From: Laburnicola sp. R22_1
Lineage: Eukaryota; Ascomycota; Dothideomycetes; Pleosporales; Didymosphaeriaceae
Length of the DNA stretch: 64,000 nt
NCBI GenBank assembly: GCA_014281115.1
Contig: JACONQ010000004.1
Coordinates: 4,154,001-4,218,000, forward strand
Reading direction: 5' to 3'
Both the position numbers and the translations under genes were made by a program. The notes under the pieces are model-generated. The model did not search any database, was not told the DNA's origin, and was given only the letters and a program-made list of their open reading frames with translations. Shown here in pieces: positions 1 to 11,314 of this stretch (its first letter is position 1; every line of letters begins with the position of its first letter).

Positions 1-672
1 TGGCCGGCGTACGTGGGAATCTTGACAATCTCTTCCCCGTATGGGGACTTGATGTTTGCAGGTCGCTCCTTGGCTGCGTCCGGCGGCGGGTTCAATGGCA
101 ATGTTATGATGCGGACAGTGTAGTCCGCGCAAGCCACCGCAAAGATCATCTTCTGTTTGAAGACGGGTGGCACCGTTTCGCTAGGTCGCAGCTCCGAGAC
201 AACGGGCACTTGTGGTATGGCGATATGCAAGACTTCGGTATTCAGCGATAGCCGTAGCTGCTGAGCAATTGATGGGTAAGGATGGTCCGGATCCAGCTCT
301 TCCTCCTCTTCCTCAAACTCGGCCTTGGGCGGCGGTTGCGAGGCAGCCTTTGCGGGCTCGTCGTCGTCCGAGTCTATGATCACGATGGCATTTTTGGTGC
401 CATTGACCTTTGGCGGGGCCTTGGAGGGTGCCTGGGAGGGCAGAACAGACTTCTTGAGCGGACGGCCGCCTCTCCACAGAATACCGACTCCATTCTCGTG
501 GCCGTACAGGATTATGGTCGACCCATTCGGCGCCTTGGCGGGGTATACCGTGCTGTCGTGCACGCGCTGAGGCAGTTCGTATCTGGTTGCGTCAATGGCA
601 GGGCAGAAGGGAGGGCTGGCGTGCATACCTCAGCTGTGTCGACTTGCCCTTGGTCGAGACGATGGGCTGCAT
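1..672 (-). CDS. Conserved fungal protein, N-terminal part (possible beta-propeller nucleoporin)
   Basis: Only the 5' part lies in the window; the gene runs off the left edge. I place the start at the ATG at 672. A first exon (672-629) ends at a GTATGC donor, and an acceptor at 583-584 restores one open frame to base 1 (N-terminus MQPIVSTKGKSTQLRYELPQ). The visible 208 or so residues contain YGHENGVGILWRGGRPLK, a long acidic linker (IVIIDSDDDEP, then a run of Glu) and ADYTVRIITLPL, which looks like a beta-propeller blade. The layout recalls fungal WD-type nucleoporins, but I cannot assign it firmly. It is transcribed divergently from APC1, with about 290 bp between the two starts. Gene existence is well supported; the function is a guess. 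Confidence 0.7.
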
Positions 673-940
673 GTTTGCGCCGGAACTGCTGCTGAAGCGC
701 CAGGGACAGAGTCGGGCGCTGGAGCTCTCGTCGTGTTTGCACTGCGGGCTGTGGCGGGTTGCGACGTGTAGATGAGCCTCGAGGGTGGGTGGTGGGTCAG
801 GCAGAGTGATGGAGAGCTTGGAGGTGCTGCGGAGAAATTCGGGGGAGGCGCGTCCGTCGCCAACGCGTCGTCCCTCGCCTGCAATCGCGCCCCACCAACA
901 GCCAACTGAACATCGAGCCGACACACACTCCCCATTCCCC

Positions 941-1024
941 ATGCCGCCCAACAAGCCTCCGCATGGCCGCCCTACACTCGTTCGGGGTCCGCCGGCCCGC
1001 GGCGCTCCCCTACCTGGTCGCTGA
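941..1024 (+). promoter_or_regulatory. Overlapping upstream ORF at the APC1 start
   Basis: An ATG at 941 lies 22 bases before the proposed APC1 start (963) in another frame and reads 27 codons to a TGA at 1022-1024, inside the APC1 coding region. If it lies in the mRNA leader, scanning ribosomes would meet it first, so it could lower APC1 translation. No transcript evidence is available here. Confidence 0.4.
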
Positions 1025-4000
1025 GTCCATCCTGCCCGCGGACAGCACCGAGCACGACTACACCTGGGAGACGTACCACGAGGGCCCTGACGCGGCCGAA
1101 GACGAGGTGGTGACGACGGCACATCATGTGGTGTGGACCCACGGCGGCCTGGTGCGCAGAGTGTACAGCTTCGAGATCGAGAAGGAGCCCGTCGTCCAGG
1201 CCTTGCTCACCTGGTTCCCCACCGAACAGCCCGCCTCTGCGGCCTCGAGCGCCCCCGGAGCCAGCACGCGCACTGAGTCGACCTGGAGCCATCTCACCCA
1301 AGGCACGCAGCCGGCCACCGACCCCAATGCGCCCGCCGACCAGGCCTCGGAGCCAGCACGCGCACTGAGTCGACCTGGAGCCATCTCACCCAAGGCACGC
1401 GCACTGAGTCGACCTCGGGCGTTCCCTGCTGCGCGCGGCGTGGTGTTGCAGAGGAAGATTGCGCCCCCGCAGACTGTACCTCCCAGCCCGCTGATGCCCT
1501 CGGTCCCACCCAACTCCTTCCTTTCCAACCCACAGTCTTTCTTCTCGCAGAATCCTCCACAAAGCTTCAGCCAACCGTTTCGTCGTCAAGGCTCGTCGTT
1601 AGGGCCCTCGCGAGTGAGCCTGGGTCCGAAACATGCGCCCACGCCGTTGTTTTTGGACGAGCTGGCGAGGGGTTCTGCACCCCCGAATTCAGACGGCTTA
1701 CCAAGGCTCTATTCCTTCACGGATCCCCTCGCCGAACTGGGTCTGCTCGTTCATGTTGTTCCAGGCAACGAGAGGGGCGGCTTCCTGACTGCCAATGGCT
1801 CCGGTCATCGAAAGTTGGAGGCCATTGACAAAGCCGAAGAGATCATATACGTGTCGCCGCAGAATGAGGTGCTTTTCGATCGGAGCGGTAATGACAAACC
1901 CTTGCTCTTGGTGGTGACGGCAAATTATGAGACGAATGTATTTACCATCTGGTCTGCTGCTTATCTCGAACCTAAATCTATATCACATTCACGGAAACAT
2001 CACGCCTCCCTATCCGCTTCAAAATCGCGGCGGCGGAGTTCATATGGCCCTACTGCGCCGGGCACCGGTGCAACGACCCCGGCAGCTCGCGGGGGTGGCA
2101 GGCTAAGAGAAAGCCTGGGTGGTGCTGCCCGGAGCAAGACTCAAGCTACATCTTTCCACACATCCACACAGACTAGGGAACGTCTGTCCGATCAAGCCGT
2201 AGACGATGTCCTTGCCTCACGACTGAACCCAGATTTCGATGCAACGCGCACGCAGAAAGAATCTAGGCGGGTCAGTTCGCTGCTTTCGCGTGCTGAGCTC
2301 TCCACGAGTTTCGATAAGTCTGCATTCCAAGATCTTGCAACTCATCGCCACAGTCTAGGTGGGAGCTTCTCGGCCAGCTTCGGAGCCAGTCAACGTAGCC
2401 GGCATTCTTTGGGCAATGACAGGACAAGCTTTGGGGGTTTCCCACATTCGCGCCATCGAGCCTCCACCCCCGGTAGCATCACTTCGCGAATAAGCTTAAG
2501 CAATGTCTCGATGGACGACACGTTTGACGAGACCATGGATGACACGTACGATACGATAGAGGACTATGATGAGCTTGACGACCTCTTCGCACCGCTTGAA
2601 GCGAGCACTGACCCAGATTCCCTCCAAGGGCTTCGCAAGGAACTAGTCATGACTGAAATTGCTGAAATTCCAGTGCAACGATATCTGAAAAGTGGACTGT
2701 TCGCTCTGAAGGACTTATCATCAGGTTCACATGTAAGTCACAAACTTATCACAGCAGTATCCCATTTACCAAGGCTGACGCATACATACAGATCGTCTCA
2801 AAGGCGATTCTGTCGGCGGCACCCTTCAATTCTGCTACGTTGCATGAGCGAAAGGCGTACTTGTACCTCATACACCCTTCTTTAAATCACCCACTGGAAT
2901 GCGAACTTGCCATTACACGCAAGCGGCTATCACCCTCTGCTTCCACATCTCAGACAAGTACTGACAGCACACCCCCACGCTATGCCTGCGTTCCGAGATT
3001 TGCCCAACTCAAAGAGATGAAAGAGTGCCAGGATTTGATCAAACTTGTTGATGGCCATGTGGAGCGCATCGTATGTCTAAGTTCGAGGCAACCACAAGAC
3101 CAATGTCTTTCTTTGTGGTCCGGATGGGGAACTCATCTGCCCTTGAGGTTTGATGTCGGGATGGCAAGACTCTTCAGTCCGTATGCAGTTGTCCAGGATG
3201 AACAGTCGAGAGTGACCGCGGGATTAAAAAGAACTATCAGCGTCCAAGAGCCGCTGCAATGTCTCCTATCGCCGAGCCCGAGCGGGCTTTTTGACATTCT
3301 AGATGGAGAGAACCAACGACACCGGACCCAGATCCGTCTTCAGCCAGCACACGTTCTTGTTGGAGAACTTTTTCGCGTGTTGCGACTTATCTTGCCAAAT
3401 CATACAGGCGATCTTTTACTGGATATCTGGTGGAGTATACGCAAAACTTTGGCTAATGAGCCACACCGTGCGGTCAATGCAGACTGGGTGGCGTTTGTTG
3501 CAACGCTCTTCACTTTGGCAACACCTTTCGTAGACGAGCGGACCAAGAAGCACACACAGCGTGGGAAGACTGGGCTGAGGCGCAATACTGGGCGTTCCAA
3601 AGACCGCAATGAAAATGATGATTCATCGGCTTGGAGAGTAATGTGCAACCGACAATCGACGCGGCCTCAGATCAAGAGCTGGGAGTCTGCGCCGTGGGAA
3701 TGGGTCCAACAATCGAGACCGGCATCAGTCAGTACGAGCATGAGCCCGCCATCCAAGCGGAGCTCCTTGCATCAGTTACCGCCGATTTCAAAACAAACCA
3801 CAAACAAGCAGGACCTGCTCGTTACCTGTACTGAACTGGCACGCCAGTTCAACCAATCACCGGTTGGCAAAGCGGCAAATGACCATTGGCGACGCCTCTC
3901 ACCATCTGAAAAGCAAGACTTGCGGATCTCGACGCTATCTGAGATTGTCGTCACGCTTCATTTGTTCCGCGAAGAGTTGAAGTTAAATGTTCTTACGCAA

Positions 4001-7000
4001 GACCTCTCCTCTTCAAAAGCTGGCAATCTGGCCCCTGTGCTCGCGCAACTCGGACACTGGCTACGTTGGGACGCGTGGGGACGGAAACAGGGAGGGTACT
4101 ATGATCTAGATGGAGCATCAACCGACGAGTGGACATGCGAAGAGTCCAGTTTCTTGTCCAGCGTACGGTTGCATTCTCAGCCTTGGGAAGCACCGCCTTC
4201 GATTTTGGAGTGGATCAGCACTGTGGCAGGCGCCCGCGTCTACATCCCATTCCCTACACTCGCAACACTCATTCGGAAGTCCAAGGCATCACCGCACTCG
4301 TCAGTCAATATGGACGAAATCATATCAGGCGTAACTCCTAGGACAGTTGCGTTGCAGAAGTTTTTCCGCGACCTGGAGGTGGATGCCGGCCCCCGGAAGA
4401 CCGTGGAGCTTATTGAACATTGCGGACTGAGCACGCAGATGCTTTCGACACTGCCGGAAGCGGCACAAGCACCTCTCATGGAAGCAATTACCCAATGCCA
4501 GGCGAACCCACCCACAACCTGGTCTAGCTCCTTGCTCAAACTTGTGCAAAGAGAGGATCTGGATCTCGCACTCACACCGCTTCACGACGCTACTCAGGAC
4601 ACGCAGCAAATCTACAACAGTTCTGTGGCAGGCTACGAACCCTCCCTGCAGCCATCATTGGCGGCACGGGACATCCACACTATTTGCGAGCATTCCGAGA
4701 GAACAGAGGGTCTCATAACCATGGCCGAGTCTGATCGACATGCCATCACGAGACTAATATTCAAAGAAGATCGTCGTTATATGGAAGCACACACGCTGAT
4801 GGAACCTATGAAGCCGTCAGTCGCCTATTTCCAGAGCAACCACAGGCAAGAAGAAGCGACGATATTAGAAGGCCAGAAAGTTTTCGTGCAGTGGGTCATG
4901 CTGCGCACGCTATCGTTGCCCATCGGAAGCTCGATGTTGAAGTTTAGTAGCAAGAAGCCTCTCTTGACAGAAAAGTTTTTGCTGGCTGGGTTCTCGACCT
5001 CTTGCATCATGAAACCAATGGGCAATGTGGTCACCGCCGATCGGACGACGTATTCGGAAGAGAAATTTTGCTGGGCATTCTTCAATCAAGGCGTTTCAGC
5101 TGGGCTGAGTATATCACGAGACGCACAAGGCATCGACACGTCTTGGATCATGTACAACAAGCCCGCCGACGTTTCGAACAGACATGCCGGACTGTTGCTG
5201 GGCCTAGGCCTCAATGGCCACCTCAAGACAATCGCCAAGTGGCTGTCCTTCAAGTACCTTACTCCCAAGCATACGATGACATCCGTGGGCTTGTTGCTCG
5301 GGCTCTCCGCATCTTATATGGGCACAATGGACACTCTTGTCACACGGTTGTTGTCTGTACATGTCACTCGCATGCTGCCACCCGGTGCAGCAGAGCTCAA
5401 CCTTTCTCCTTATACGCAGACCACTGGTCTGATGGGCATGGGTCTGTTGTACTACGACACTCAGCATCGCCGAATGAGCGAGGTGATGCTATCGGAAATC
5501 GAGCATGCAGATGACCCAGATCCGTCCGAGCCTCCAGACTGCATTCGGGACGAAGCATATCGACTAGCTGCAGGCTTCGCTATGGGATTCATCAATATTG
5601 GCAAAGGCAGAGATCTGCGGGGGCTTCATGATATGCGGATCGTGGAACGCCTTCTTGCGGTCGCGGTTGCCCCCAAAGCAGTGGACCTTGTTCACATCCT
5701 CGATCAAGCGACGGCAGGTGCTGTGATCGCTATTGCACTCATCTTCATGAAGACCCATGACGAAACAGTGGCGCGTAAAATCGACGTACCGGACACGCTC
5801 CCACAGTTCGACTATGTCCGCCCTGATATCTTTTTACTTCGGACCCTCGCAAAACACCTCATCATGTGGGATAAGATCTGCGTAGACAATGCTTGGATAA
5901 TGAAGAACCTTCCACTGGAATACCGCAAAGACTACCACCTCAGGAGCATCTTCAAGCTAAGCAGTCAGCAGATGCCGTTCTTCAACATCCTGGCTGGCCT
6001 CCTGTGGAGCATTTCCCTGAAACACGCTGGTACGGGCAACATTGACGTCCGTGACTTCCTCATCAAGTATCTGGACCAGCTCATGCGCATTGTCAGACTC
6101 CCTGCCTTGCGGTACGATTCCAAGCTAGCCCGCAACACCGTCCGCAACTGCCAAGACGTAGTTGCGCTCTCGGTGGCTACCGTCATGGCTGGAACAGGCG
6201 ACCTCACCGTATTCCGCCGACTGCGCAGTTTACACGGACGTATCGGACCCGACGCGCCGTACGGCTCGCACCTGGCCGCCCACATGGCCATCGGCGTCCT
6301 CTTCCTCGGCGGCGGAACCTACACCTTCAGCACGAGCAACAAAGCCATGGCCGCCCTCATCTGCGCCTTCTACCCCCTCTTTCCCCTCGAAGTCCAAGAT
6401 TCGCGCGCCCACCTCCAAGCCTTCCGCCACTTCTGGGTCCTCGCCGCCGAACCGCGCTGCCTCATCGTCCGCGACGTCGACACGGGCAAAGCCTTTGCAA
6501 CCCCCATTCTCGTCCACCTCAAAGACGCGGCCGACCCGAAACCCATGACGGCCCCCTGCCTCCTCCCCGAGCTGCACACTATTTCGAAAATCGAAACCCT
6601 GGATCCTACGTATTGGCCTACGACGCTCGACTTTGCCCTTAATCCTCTTCATCTCGCGCACTTTCGGGCGACGCAGACGCTCCGTGTGCGCAGGCGTGCG
6701 CCGCATGATATGTTTGCTACTACGTTTTCCGCGACGTTGGTGGCGCTGAATGAGGCGCAGGGTGCGCGGGCGTCGCGGCTGATGTGGGATTGGCTGTTTG
6801 AGCTGGAGTGTCTGAGGGAGTTTACCAAGGCGGATGTGGGGCTTGTTTTGCCGCGGGATGGGGAGGAGGGTGGTGTGGCGGTGTCGATGTATTTGGATGA
6901 TGGGGGGACGGTGGTGGATCGGAGGTTGGTGTTGAAGAGGCTGGGGAGGAGTGGGAGGGTGGGGGAGTTGTGGGAGGTGAGGGGGGTGTTGGAGTGGGCG

Positions 7001-7117
7001 GAGGGGGTTGTTGCGGGTGGGGGGAAGTTGGGGTGGATTGGGGGGGAGGTGTTGGCGAGGTTGAGGGCGGGGGTGTTGGAGAGGGGGAGGGCGTTGGGGG
7101 CGGGCATGGAGGGGTGA
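963..7117 (+). CDS. apc1: Anaphase-promoting complex subunit 1 (BimE/Apc1)
   Basis: This is the largest scaffold subunit of the APC/C ubiquitin ligase, which drives degradation of securin and cyclins in the nucleus. Exons are 963-2732 and 2792-7117, joined by a GTAAGT...ACAG intron, giving about 2031 residues, close to the length known for Aspergillus BimE. The N-terminus (about residues 1-90) has the Apc1 start block (ESILPADSTEHDYTWETYHE). Residues about 100-560 are Ser/Pro/Arg-rich and probably disordered. The proteasome/cyclosome repeats are visible near residues 1385-1540 (LLLGLGLNG, VGLLLGLSASYMGTMD, GLMGMGLLYYDT, LAAGFAMGFINIGKGRD). Two oddities: a frame-switched internal DNA duplication at 1257-1415, and an extremely G-rich last 400 bp. 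It converges on the MIC27-like gene. Confidence 0.95.
1257..1415 (+). repeat. Imperfect internal duplication inside APC1
   Basis: About 50 bases starting at 1257 (GGAGCCAGCACGCGCACTGA...) recur at 1349, and a shorter third copy (GCACGCGCACTGAGTCGACC) starts at 1395. The first two copies are 92 bp apart, which is not a multiple of three, so they are read in different frames (STRTESTWSHLTQG versus ARALSRPGAISPKA). The second and third are 39 bp apart and in frame. Confidence 0.9.
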
Positions 7118-7523
7118 TGGTGGGTGGGGAGTTGTCGTCGGGAAGGGTGTTTCCCGTGTAATTCTAGAGCATTGTATTCAGAAGAGAGAATATTGTGAAG
7201 AGAAATTCTAAGAGTATGTGTAAGGTTGTATTGGGTGACTGCAGAAGGTATTCATAGTGTCTGGCTGTGTTGTTGTGGGATATATAATACGTGGCATCAA
7301 GAGCAACGAGATATAGCGCATTCAATTGACAAATGGAATGGAGTCTATCTCACTCATTGCAGGCACGCACGCACGCACGCACGCACGCTAGGGTCATGCT
7401 TCCCATCTAACAGCTACTACTAGTACAATTGGTTGGTTACAAGTAATTTCGGACGAGAAAAGGCGTCTTCCTATCCTCTCCCTCCAACTTTCTATTTTCT
7501 GTGCGAAGAAGAAGAGAAGACAT
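7118..7523. other. Convergent intergenic region, APC1 / MIC27-like
   Basis: Both genes end into this 406-bp AT-richer spacer. It must hold both 3' UTRs and polyadenylation signals. Besides the short tetranucleotide run at 7363-7388, I see no gene. Confidence 0.7.
7363..7388. repeat. (GCAC)n microsatellite
   Basis: About six and a half perfect GCAC units lie between the convergent 3' ends of APC1 and the MIC27-like gene. Confidence 0.95.
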
Positions 7524-8327
7524 CTACCTCCCCTTCCTCACCCACCCCTCCATACGCTCCCTCGTCTCCGCCACCTTATCCTGCACCATGCCCACCGACA
7601 TGGCCGTATGCGCCTTCCCCGTCTCCCAAAAGCGCCCCACCCTCTCCCTCATCCTACCATGCGCGTCCGCCACCGCCGGGAACCGCTCCTCGTACGTCCA
7701 CGCCAAATCGCCCACATTCCGCATCGTGAGCGGCAACACGGCGTAGGCGGCGCCCAGCCCGATGGCAGCGGGGAACGTCGCGCGAAGCAGCATGTTGCGG
7801 TTGCGCGTGGCGATGCTGCCGGCCATGCTGGCGACGAGGACGTACAGCGCGTTGGGGAAGATGCGTTCGCCGGAGTCTTTGGGGGGCGCGAGCGAGCGGA
7901 TGGTCGAGGTGAAGGCGTGCTCGAGGTGGAGGGTCGAGGTTAGGGCGGCGTTGAGGGCGTCTTCGACGAGGGTGGCGCGGTGGTGGAGGGCGAGGCGGGC
8001 GCAGCGGATTTGCAGGGCGAGACGGTCGGTGGGGGTTAGGCGGTAGGGTGTTGGGGGTGTGGTGGTGGTGGAGGAGGACGGGGGAGAGGCAGGTGCGGCG
8101 GGTTCGGTGGGCGTGGGGGCCGTGGTGTCGAGGCGGGTGTCGTCGTAGATTGGTTTGCGGGGCTCTTCGGCGGAGAGGGTGCGTGGGGTGGAGAGGTGGA
8201 GGGCCATGGTGGTGAGGGCCACGGCGGGTGCGAGGGCGCGCTGTGGAGGAGCGTTGGTTAGGTAGCTGGACGGCGGATGGGGGGTTTGGGCGGTGCTTAC
8301 CGGCTGGAGGAGCGGTCTGAAGGCCAT
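7524..8327 (-). CDS. mic27: MICOS complex subunit, MIC26/MIC27 (apolipoprotein O-like)
   Basis: This is a predicted inner-membrane subunit of the mitochondrial contact site and cristae organizing system. Exon 1 (8327-8301) encodes only MAFRPLLQP; a GTAAGC...CACAG intron containing CTAAC is removed; exon 2 is 8240-7524, giving 247 residues. A Pro/Thr/Ser-rich stretch follows the N-terminus. Next comes a helical region (residues about 78-125) and two hydrophobic segments near 137-156 and 163-180 (YVLVASMAGSIATRNRN, AAIGLGAAYAVLPL), matching the apolipoprotein O-like architecture. The C-terminus is amphipathic. It starts 205 bp from the divergent OCT1 gene, so two mitochondrial genes share a promoter. 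I cannot separate Mic26 from Mic27 by eye. Confidence 0.82.
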   Translation of the reverse strand: MAFRPLLQPVSTAQTPHPPSSYLTNAPPQRALAPAVALTTMALHLSTPRTLSAEEPRKPIYDDTRLDTTAPTPTEPAAPASPPSSSTTTTPPTPYRLTPTDRLALQIRCARLALHHRATLVEDALNAALTSTLHLEHAFTSTIRSLAPPKDSGERIFPNALYVLVASMAGSIATRNRNMLLRATFPAAIGLGAAYAVLPLTMRNVGDLAWTYEERFPAVADAHGRMRERVGRFWETGKAHTAMSVGMVQDKVAETRERMEGWVRKGR

Positions 8328-8532
8328 TGGGGCGGCGGGCGAGGCGCAATGGATGGATGTCGACGTCGTGGTGCGAAGCGGGTGCGGTCCGGGTTAAAAC
8401 ATCGAGACGAGCAATGGGTGGCCCGTGCATTCATATCCATCAATATCTTCGATTCTTCGTACTGTAGTCGCATAGCCGAGGACGTCGACGTCAGTCCATC
8501 GCTCCGAACGGCAGCCTTCCAGCCGCTCTGCC
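8328..8532. promoter_or_regulatory. Shared promoter of two mitochondrial genes
   Basis: Only 205 bp separate the start codons of the MIC27-like gene (minus) and OCT1 (plus), so both promoters and leaders must fit here. I see no clear TATA box. Co-regulation is an inference. Confidence 0.5.
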
Positions 8533-10893
8533 ATGCTTAAGCGACTTACGCCCCCGCCGTGGGTGTGCCGTCGCTGTCTCCAGCAGCAGTCCAAGAGACA
8601 GCGCAGACCCAACTCGCACATCGCCGCCGCACGCGACCCCCTGTTCCCGCCCGCAGCCACTCTCTACGGCCTCCCGACCGGGCAAGCAAAGGACGACGAT
8701 GACACGCTGCGCAAGATATTCGACAACACGCGCGTCTGGGAGGACTTTTCCCGCGCCTCCCAGCAGAAGCCGCCGACTGGCATCGTGGGGAACCGCTACC
8801 TCATGCGCCCGGACGGCTTCCTCGACTTCGTCAGCGTCACGCTGCAACGCTGCAACGCCGTCGTGGAGCGCGTGAGCCGCGCCGACAGCGTCCCCGAGTA
8901 CAGGAGCATGGTCAAGGATCTGGACAGGCTGAGCGACCTGCTGTGCAGGGTCATCGACCTGGCCGACTTTGTGCGGGGGACCCATCCGGACACGAGGGTG
9001 CAGGCGGCAGCGAACAAGGCGTATGCCATCATGTTCCAGTACATGAACGAGCTCAACACGACGACGGTGCTCAACGACCAGCTCAAGAAGGCGGCCGCCA
9101 TGCCCGCCGTGTGGGACAGCTGGACGGAGCAGGAGAAGGTGGTGGCGAATATCTTGGTGGAAGACTTTTCGAGGAGCGCCATTGAGCTGCCCGAGGGCTC
9201 GAGGCAGCGCTTTGTAGAGCTCAGCGGGGAGATTGCCGATGTGGGCACAGAGTTTACCGAGAGAATGGGCCCGGAGACGAGCCATTTGCACTTCGACAGC
9301 AAGAGGATGAAGGGCCTGGAGCCACACATGATACGCGGCTTGACAAAGTGGGGGGAGACCAAGATTGGTACCATGCAGCACGAGGCCCAGATGGCCATGC
9401 GGTACGTACACGACGCCGACGTGCGAAGAGACGTCTACATGGCGGTCCGGACTGCCAATAAGCCCAGTATCGCCCGGCTAGAAACCATGCTGAAGAGCAG
9501 GGCAGAGCTCGCCAAGCTGTCGGGCTATGAGACTTTTGCCCACATGACTTTGGAGAATAAGATGGCCAAGTCGCCAGAAGCCGTGAATCAGTTCTTGAGC
9601 GCGTTGGCGGCGGATAACAAGAGCAAGGTGAGCGAAGAGCTGCAGGAGCTGCTAGAGCTGAAGAAAGCCGATGCGCAGATGGACAACTTCCCGGATAGGA
9701 TCAATGCCTGGGATAAGTTCTACTACACTTCGAAGCTGCTGTCGAGCATGGACACGAAGATGCGCACACCAGACTCTTTGTCCGCCTACTTTTCTGTTGG
9801 CACAGTCATGCAGGGTCTTTCGAGGTTGTTTGATCGCTTGTATGGCATCCGTCTAGTTCCCCGTGAGACGCAACCTGGCGAGGTCTGGGAGCAAGGCGTG
9901 CGCCGACTAGACGTTGTCTCCGACACAGACGGCCACATCGCCGTCCTCTACTGCGATCTCTTCTCCCGCCCCGGCAAGACGCCCAACCCCGCACACTTCA
10001 CGCTCCGCTGCTCGCGCGAAATCCAGCCCTCGGAAATCGAAGAAATGACTTCCATCCCCCACCCCTTTTCCTCCCCCCTCGAAGCCGCCACCGACGGCAT
10101 GGCCAGCACCTACAACCCCTCGACAAAAACATACTTCCAACTCCCCACCATCGCCCTCATCTGCGACTTCTCGGCGCCGCGCCACGCCGCGCACCCGACG
10201 CTCCTCCCCTTCTCCGACGTCCGCACCCTCTTCCACGAAATGGGCCACGCCCTGCACTCCTTCCTCGGCCGCACCCCCCTCCAAAACATCGCCGGCACCC
10301 GCTGTGCCACCGACTTCGCCGAGCTCCCCTCCGTCCTCATGGAGCACTTCGCCGCCTGCCCCGCCGTCCTGTCCCTCTTCGCCCGCCACCACGCCACAGA
10401 CGAACCGCTCCCCCTCCCCGCCCTCGCACACCGCCTCGCAATCGACGCCCGCACCGCTCCCGCCGAAACTGAAGCCCAGATCCTCCTCGCCATCCTCGAC
10501 CAAGCGTACCACTCTGCGCTCCCGCTCGCGCCGGACTTCGACTCCACGGACGTCTACCACGCTGTGTACGCGAAGTATGCGGCTATCCCGGAACCGCGGG
10601 GCACGGCGTGGCAGGGGTTCTTTGGGCACTTGTTTGGCTATGGGGCGACGTATTATAGTTATTTGTTTGATCGGGCGATTGCGGGGAGGGTGTGGGGGGA
10701 GGTGTTTCAGAAGGGTGGGGATGTCGGGGGGAGTGTGAGGAGGGAGAATGGCGAGAGGTATAGGGAGGAGGTGTTGAGGTGGGGTGGGGGGCGGGATGGG
10801 TGGGAGTGTGTTGCGGGGGTTTTGGGGGAGGGGGCGTTGGCCGAGGGGGGGGAGGAGGCGATGAAGGTGGTGGGGAGGTGGGGGGTTAGGTAG
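8533..10893 (+). CDS. oct1: Mitochondrial intermediate peptidase (Oct1, M3 metallopeptidase)
   Basis: This matrix zinc oligopeptidase removes an octapeptide from imported precursors already cut by the processing peptidase. It is an uninterrupted 786-codon ORF, the usual family length. The N-terminus is rich in Arg, Lys and Gln (MLKRLTPPPWVCRRC), as expected of a targeting sequence. The zinc site HEMGH is at residues 568-572, and the third ligand is Glu597 in the block TDFAELPSVLMEHFA. The GYGATYYSYLFDRAIA block near the C-terminus is also typical of the family. The coding strand is strongly C-rich around 10020-10520 and then abruptly G-rich to the stop. It converges on TFC4. Confidence 0.96.
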   Translation: MLKRLTPPPWVCRRCLQQQSKRQRRPNSHIAAARDPLFPPAATLYGLPTGQAKDDDDTLRKIFDNTRVWEDFSRASQQKPPTGIVGNRYLMRPDGFLDFVSVTLQRCNAVVERVSRADSVPEYRSMVKDLDRLSDLLCRVIDLADFVRGTHPDTRVQAAANKAYAIMFQYMNELNTTTVLNDQLKKAAAMPAVWDSWTEQEKVVANILVEDFSRSAIELPEGSRQRFVELSGEIADVGTEFTERMGPETSHLHFDSKRMKGLEPHMIRGLTKWGETKIGTMQHEAQMAMRYVHDADVRRDVYMAVRTANKPSIARLETMLKSRAELAKLSGYETFAHMTLENKMAKSPEAVNQFLSALAADNKSKVSEELQELLELKKADAQMDNFPDRINAWDKFYYTSKLLSSMDTKMRTPDSLSAYFSVGTVMQGLSRLFDRLYGIRLVPRETQPGEVWEQGVRRLDVVSDTDGHIAVLYCDLFSRPGKTPNPAHFTLRCSREIQPSEIEEMTSIPHPFSSPLEAATDGMASTYNPSTKTYFQLPTIALICDFSAPRHAAHPTLLPFSDVRTLFHEMGHALHSFLGRTPLQNIAGTRCATDFAELPSVLMEHFAACPAVLSLFARHHATDEPLPLPALAHRLAIDARTAPAETEAQILLAILDQAYHSALPLAPDFDSTDVYHAVYAKYAAIPEPRGTAWQGFFGHLFGYGATYYSYLFDRAIAGRVWGEVFQKGGDVGGSVRRENGERYREEVLRWGGGRDGWECVAGVLGEGALAEGGEEAMKVVGRWGVR

Positions 10894-11314
10894 GGGGCTG
10901 GGACATGGTTGGTGTGTTTGTGTTCTATAGAAGAGAGTTTGGTGGGATAGACTGGTGTAGTGGGATGGATATATATTATCCAAGTATATTATTATTCTTT
11001 TTTTGGAACAAAGCTGCATCCCGCACACTATACTATGGTAAAAGAAAATCTAGCTATAACCTTTTTTTTATGTGTACCAGCTCTGTGCAAAGATCTTGAA
11101 TACATGTGATTGAGTTGATGACACTCGCATCGAAAACCTTGGAAGTTCCTCAATCATGTGATTTGACTGTGAAGTGCCTGTGGGTCTCGGTCGAGACCGG
11201 TATATTATTATTATTATGTAGATCGTGCCAGGTCGAATGGAGTATCCTCCCCACCTACGCATCTATGTATAGGCATACAAGTTGATATACAGCTTAGACT
11301 ACATACATACTCAT
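10894..11314. other. Convergent intergenic region, OCT1 / TFC4
   Basis: This 421-bp AT-rich spacer contains short T runs and an ATT repeat near 11200-11217. It should hold both 3' ends. No ORF looks real. Confidence 0.7.

Noticed and set aside
592..1122. 176-codon minus-strand ORF overlapping the APC1 start
   Set aside because: Only its last part is coding (exon 1 of the left-edge gene from 672). The upstream part is antisense to APC1 and the leader.
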